Of a DNA stretch of 64,000 nt, positions 61,883 to 64,000 are shown one piece after another (position 1 is the stretch's first letter; every line of letters begins with the position of its first letter). Origin of the DNA: Hansschlegelia quercus (GTDB lineage Bacteria; Pseudomonadota; Alphaproteobacteria; Rhizobiales; Methylopilaceae). The stretch is from positions 1 through 64,000 of the forward strand of contig NZ_SIUB01000007.1 of NCBI RefSeq assembly GCF_004310425.1. The letters are read 5' to 3'. The position numbers were made by a program, and so were the translations under genes. The notes below the pieces were generated by a model. That model was not told the origin of the DNA. It saw nothing but the letters and a program-made list of their open reading frames with translations, and did no database searches.

Positions 61883-62664
61883 GCGAAGCCTCCGCGCGGG
61901 CGGCGTCTTCGCCGCCTAGCGGAGGTGAAGGTCGTGATGGCAGAGCGGCGGCCATTTTCGCGGTGGCGGTGCTTGCGCTTCTAACGGGCTGCATCCCCCA
62001 GACGGGCGATTTCGGCCGACCGAAGCCGAACGTGATCGACGACCTCGCGCTCCCCGTCGCCGGCGATGCGGCGGCGCGAGCGCGGAGCGAGCCGGTCTCG
62101 ACCTACCGCATGACGGACGACGAGGTCGCGATGCGCGATCTCGCCTGGGGCGTGGTGATGCCGCCGCTCGACGAGCAACGGCGCGGTCGCGTGCTGGCCG
62201 AGCTCAAGCGCACCCGCATCCTGCCTGTCAACCGGTTGCGTCTCGACAAGGCGAACTACGTCCGCACCCTTATTTCGATCGACTACGCCTCCAGTCGGTC
62301 GCGCTACGAGCGGCTGATCGACGACGTGGTCGACGACACCCGGCGCGTCGAGCCGTTCTTCCGGGCGGCGGCCAAGGTCGCCGAAGGGGACCGCGTGCGG
62401 GGCAGGGCGCTCGATCTGATGCCGGATGTCAGGCCGGACGAGCGCGGCAAGGGCGAGCAGCGCATCGCGGAGAACGGTCTGTTCATCGCCTGGGTCCGCG
62501 ACAGCTTCGAGGAGCGGCTGGCGGCCTACCGCTACGCGCTCGAACGACTGACGCTGGAGACGCCGGACCGGCTCGCGCTGGAGGCGGGGGCCGCGATCGA
62601 CCAATTCGCCGCGGTGCTTGGCAGCCTTCGCCCGCTCGCCCCCCGCGGCGTCTTCAAAGGCTGA
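61879..62664 (+). CDS. Putative lipoprotein of unknown function
   Basis: A 261-residue protein with a long basic N-region, a hydrophobic segment AAAIFAVAVLALLTGC and a lipobox LLTGC (Cys near residue 38), so it is probably an Lgt substrate. The mature part is mostly helical and charged: MRDLAWGVVMPPLDEQRRGR and FIAWVRDSFEERLAAYRYAL. No family is recognised. GTG at 61879 sits in a GTGA overlap with the small-protein gene; no other in-frame start precedes the lipobox. Confidence 0.78.
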   Translation: MSEASARAASSPPSGGEGRDGRAAAIFAVAVLALLTGCIPQTGDFGRPKPNVIDDLALPVAGDAAARARSEPVSTYRMTDDEVAMRDLAWGVVMPPLDEQRRGRVLAELKRTRILPVNRLRLDKANYVRTLISIDYASSRSRYERLIDDVVDDTRRVEPFFRAAAKVAEGDRVRGRALDLMPDVRPDERGKGEQRIAENGLFIAWVRDSFEERLAAYRYALERLTLETPDRLALEAGAAIDQFAAVLGSLRPLAPRGVFKG

Positions 62665-62670
62665 GGACGA

Positions 62671-63234
62671 TCAGGGGCTGAGCGTCCGGCTCGCGGCGCG
62701 CGCGCAGCTCGCCGTCGCGGCGGCCTCCCGCAGGCCCGGCCGTGCGCTCTCCGCGGTTGCGAACAGGCGAACGAGCACGAAACCGGTCTTGGTCGGCGAG
62801 ACGATGCGCAGCGCCGGCCGCCCCTCTGGCGCGTCCTCGACTTCGGCAGCTGCGACGTCCTCGGCGCTGAGCACGGTGACCTCGACCGCCCCACTCGCCG
62901 CCGCCTTATCGGTGAGCGCATAGAAGGGCTGGCCGTAACGGTCGTGGACGGAGAGCGCGCCATAGGTTCCGGGCAGCGCGGCCTTGATCGTGACCGCTCC
63001 GGCCGAGAGATCATAGCGGCAGGCGGCCGTGACGAAGGCCGGGTCGCGGAAGGGCAAGATGTCCGCGTCGGGCGCTTCATCCGGAAGCACGACGAAGCGC
63101 CCGTCGGCGGACAAGGAGCCCAGCCTGTCGTAGGCGCCCTCGCGCGCGAGCTGCGGTACGGCGAGCAAAGTCGAGACATGCGTCAGGCCGCCGAGCGCGA
63201 GAGCAAGCGCGAGGCCGTAGATAAGCTGCATCAT
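62671..63234 (-). CDS. DUF1254 domain protein
   Basis: A 187-residue protein: an N-terminal membrane or signal segment (MMQLIYGLALALALGGLTHV), then DUF1254 features such as DADILPFRDPAFVTAACRYD, GALSVHDRYGQPFYALTDKA and PTKTGFVLVRLFA. It is the short, membrane-anchored form that partners DUF1214 in Hyphomicrobiales. ATG at 63234 overlaps the DUF1214 stop by four bases. Confidence 0.88.
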   Translation of the reverse strand: MMQLIYGLALALALGGLTHVSTLLAVPQLAREGAYDRLGSLSADGRFVVLPDEAPDADILPFRDPAFVTAACRYDLSAGAVTIKAALPGTYGALSVHDRYGQPFYALTDKAAASGAVEVTVLSAEDVAAAEVEDAPEGRPALRIVSPTKTGFVLVRLFATAESARPGLREAAATASCARAASRTLSP

Positions 63235-63809
63235 CGGCAGAGCCCTCGTTTGATCGAGAGCAGAACGCCCGGAATCTCCCGTTGGAGAGCGGAGCCGAGC
63301 GCAGTGTCGTAGAACGTGAGGCGAAGCCGGAACGCGCCTGCGCCGTGAAGCTGCATCCAATTTCCCGGGGCCGGCTCGCGCGACAGGGTGAGCGCCAGAG
63401 GCGCTCCCACCGTGCGTGCGGCGTTTGCGCTGGTGAGCGCCGGCTCCTCGCCTGGCTTCGAGAGCCGCCGTCCCTGCGGATCGAACGCGGCGATTGTCCA
63501 GAGCCGCGCCGGGGGGAGGGCGCCTTCAAGCGCATAGTCGCAGGCGGCCTCGAGCGGGCGACCCTCATCGTCGGTCGCGGCCATGAAGGCGAGGCCATCG
63601 CCGATCGAAAGCGGCGCCTCGCCGCGTCGCGCGGCCCCGGCGCGCTCATAGGGATCGGCGGAGAGCGTGCCAACGTCCGGCTCGCTCCGCCACGGTCCGA
63701 TGACGAGGCCCGTGGCCGGCAGGCCGTTCGCGACGGTCCACCACGTCGCGCCAAGGCCGATCGACGCCGCAAGCGCGAATACCGCGAGGACCCAGAGAAC
63801 CAGACGCAT
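63231..63809 (-). CDS. DUF1214 domain protein
   Basis: A 192-residue exported or anchored protein with an N-terminal hydrophobic segment (VLWVLAVFALAASIGLGATW). The DUF1214 core is seen in DVGTLSADPYERAGAARRGE, YALEGALPPARLWTIAAFDP, and GNWMQLHGAGAFRLRLTFYD. The pair of DUF1214 and DUF1254 is found together in many genomes; function unknown. It overlaps the partial gene upstream by one base (TGATG). Confidence 0.9.
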   Translation of the reverse strand: MRLVLWVLAVFALAASIGLGATWWTVANGLPATGLVIGPWRSEPDVGTLSADPYERAGAARRGEAPLSIGDGLAFMAATDDEGRPLEAACDYALEGALPPARLWTIAAFDPQGRRLSKPGEEPALTSANAARTVGAPLALTLSREPAPGNWMQLHGAGAFRLRLTFYDTALGSALQREIPGVLLSIKRGLCR

Positions 63810-64000
63810 CAGCGCGCCGCGACCGATCCGCTGGAGGCGTTGAGCGACGCCCGGCCGGGGGCTGCCGCGGCGGCGACGTCGGAGACGATCGCGCCGAGCA
63901 CGCGCGCGCCGCCATCGGTGAGGTTGCGCGACTGAAACACGCCGGTTCCCCCGTCATCCGTCGGCGCCGCGGCTGCCGCGACGTCGCCCCCGCCAGGACG
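63809..64000 (-). CDS. C-terminal end of an unidentified gene, cut by the window edge
   Basis: An open frame of 63 codons runs from the edge to a TGA at 63809-63811 that overlaps the DUF1214 ATG in a TGATG junction. The visible end contains GVFQSRNLTDGGARVLGAIV followed by an Ala/Gly-rich tail. The junction suggests it is the upstream gene of the DUF1214-DUF1254 operon. Too little is visible to name it. Confidence 0.5.
   Translation of the reverse strand, partial: RPGGGDVAAAAAPTDDGGTGVFQSRNLTDGGARVLGAIVSDVAAAAAPGRASLNASSGSVAAR

Noticed and set aside
1-64000. CRISPR arrays, insertion sequences, prophage genes, tRNA and rRNA genes
   Set aside because: No regularly spaced repeats, transposase or integrase motifs, phage structural proteins, or tRNA T-loop/anticodon patterns could be supported on either strand.

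Overview
This is a 64 kb chromosomal stretch of a high-GC alphaproteobacterium, most likely of the order Hyphomicrobiales (Rhizobiales). The placement rests on family content: a tandem set of Omp31/Omp25-like beta-barrels with the AADxPxYEPAP N-terminus, a BA14K protein, RcdA and TrcR (DUF1013), a DUF1254/DUF1214 pair, and short intergenic palindromes. The genus cannot be fixed from the sequence alone. I see no rRNA, tRNA, CRISPR array, insertion sequence or prophage gene. Coding density is high, and many neighbouring genes overlap by ATGA or GTGA.

Layout. 0.1-6.4 kb: lgt-midA-pgeF (lipoprotein maturation, complex I methyltransferase, peptidoglycan editing factor), then ubiK, a YbjN protein, proC, a TetR regulator and a CsaA-like protein. 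6.4-10.1 kb: MarR, response regulator and EnvZ-type kinase, divergent from branched-chain aminotransferase. 10.1-14.4 kb: a membrane protein behind a CtrA-like box, then moaE, moaD, pgsA and uvrC on the minus strand. 14.6-17.8 kb: four tandem outer-membrane barrels. 17.8-26.4 kb: GST, cold-shock protein, rlmJ, a coupled cupin/RNase T2/secreted-protein operon, an ornithine-decarboxylase-like enzyme, DUF1176, BA14K, DUF3072 and AbrB. 26.5-35.7 kb: adenine deaminase, then a surface-glycan island of three glycosyltransferases, a NeuB without its SAF domain, a NeuA-HAD fusion and a second DUF6716 glycosyltransferase. 35.8-41.4 kb: transglutaminase-like protein, dusA, TauE, DUF1289, cobS and cobT. 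41.5-47.7 kb: gamma-glutamyltransferase, phnM, DUF1045, hemH, SPFH/NfeD. 47.7-53.3 kb: ALDH7, DUF1206, a mini-gene with an extreme Shine-Dalgarno, an EAL protein and prpE. 53.3-55.7 kb: trcR, DUF1192, a candidate CtrA-controlled small RNA, rcdA and rpmE. 55.9-64 kb: ABC exporter, GNAT, an ExbB/OmpA motor-like pair, DUF2336, a small protein, a lipoprotein, DUF1254/DUF1214 and a truncated gene at the edge.

Three items deserve attention. First, the island at 28.2-35.7 kb looks like a compact system for a nonulosonic-acid (sialic-acid-like, possibly KDN-type) surface polymer: it has synthase, activation/phosphatase fusion and four candidate transferases, but no NeuC epimerase. Second, the trcR/rcdA locus joins two cell-cycle proteins around a CtrA-like box and a structured, terminator-ended intergenic transcript candidate. 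Third, a 23-codon ORF at 50268-50339 is preceded by a 16-nt stretch complementary to the 16S rRNA 3' end and contains a partial mimic of that 16S end, which could hide the ribosome site.

Starts were moved inward from the longest open frame where a Shine-Dalgarno, signal peptide or conserved N-terminus supported it. Family names come from recognised motifs, not from searches.
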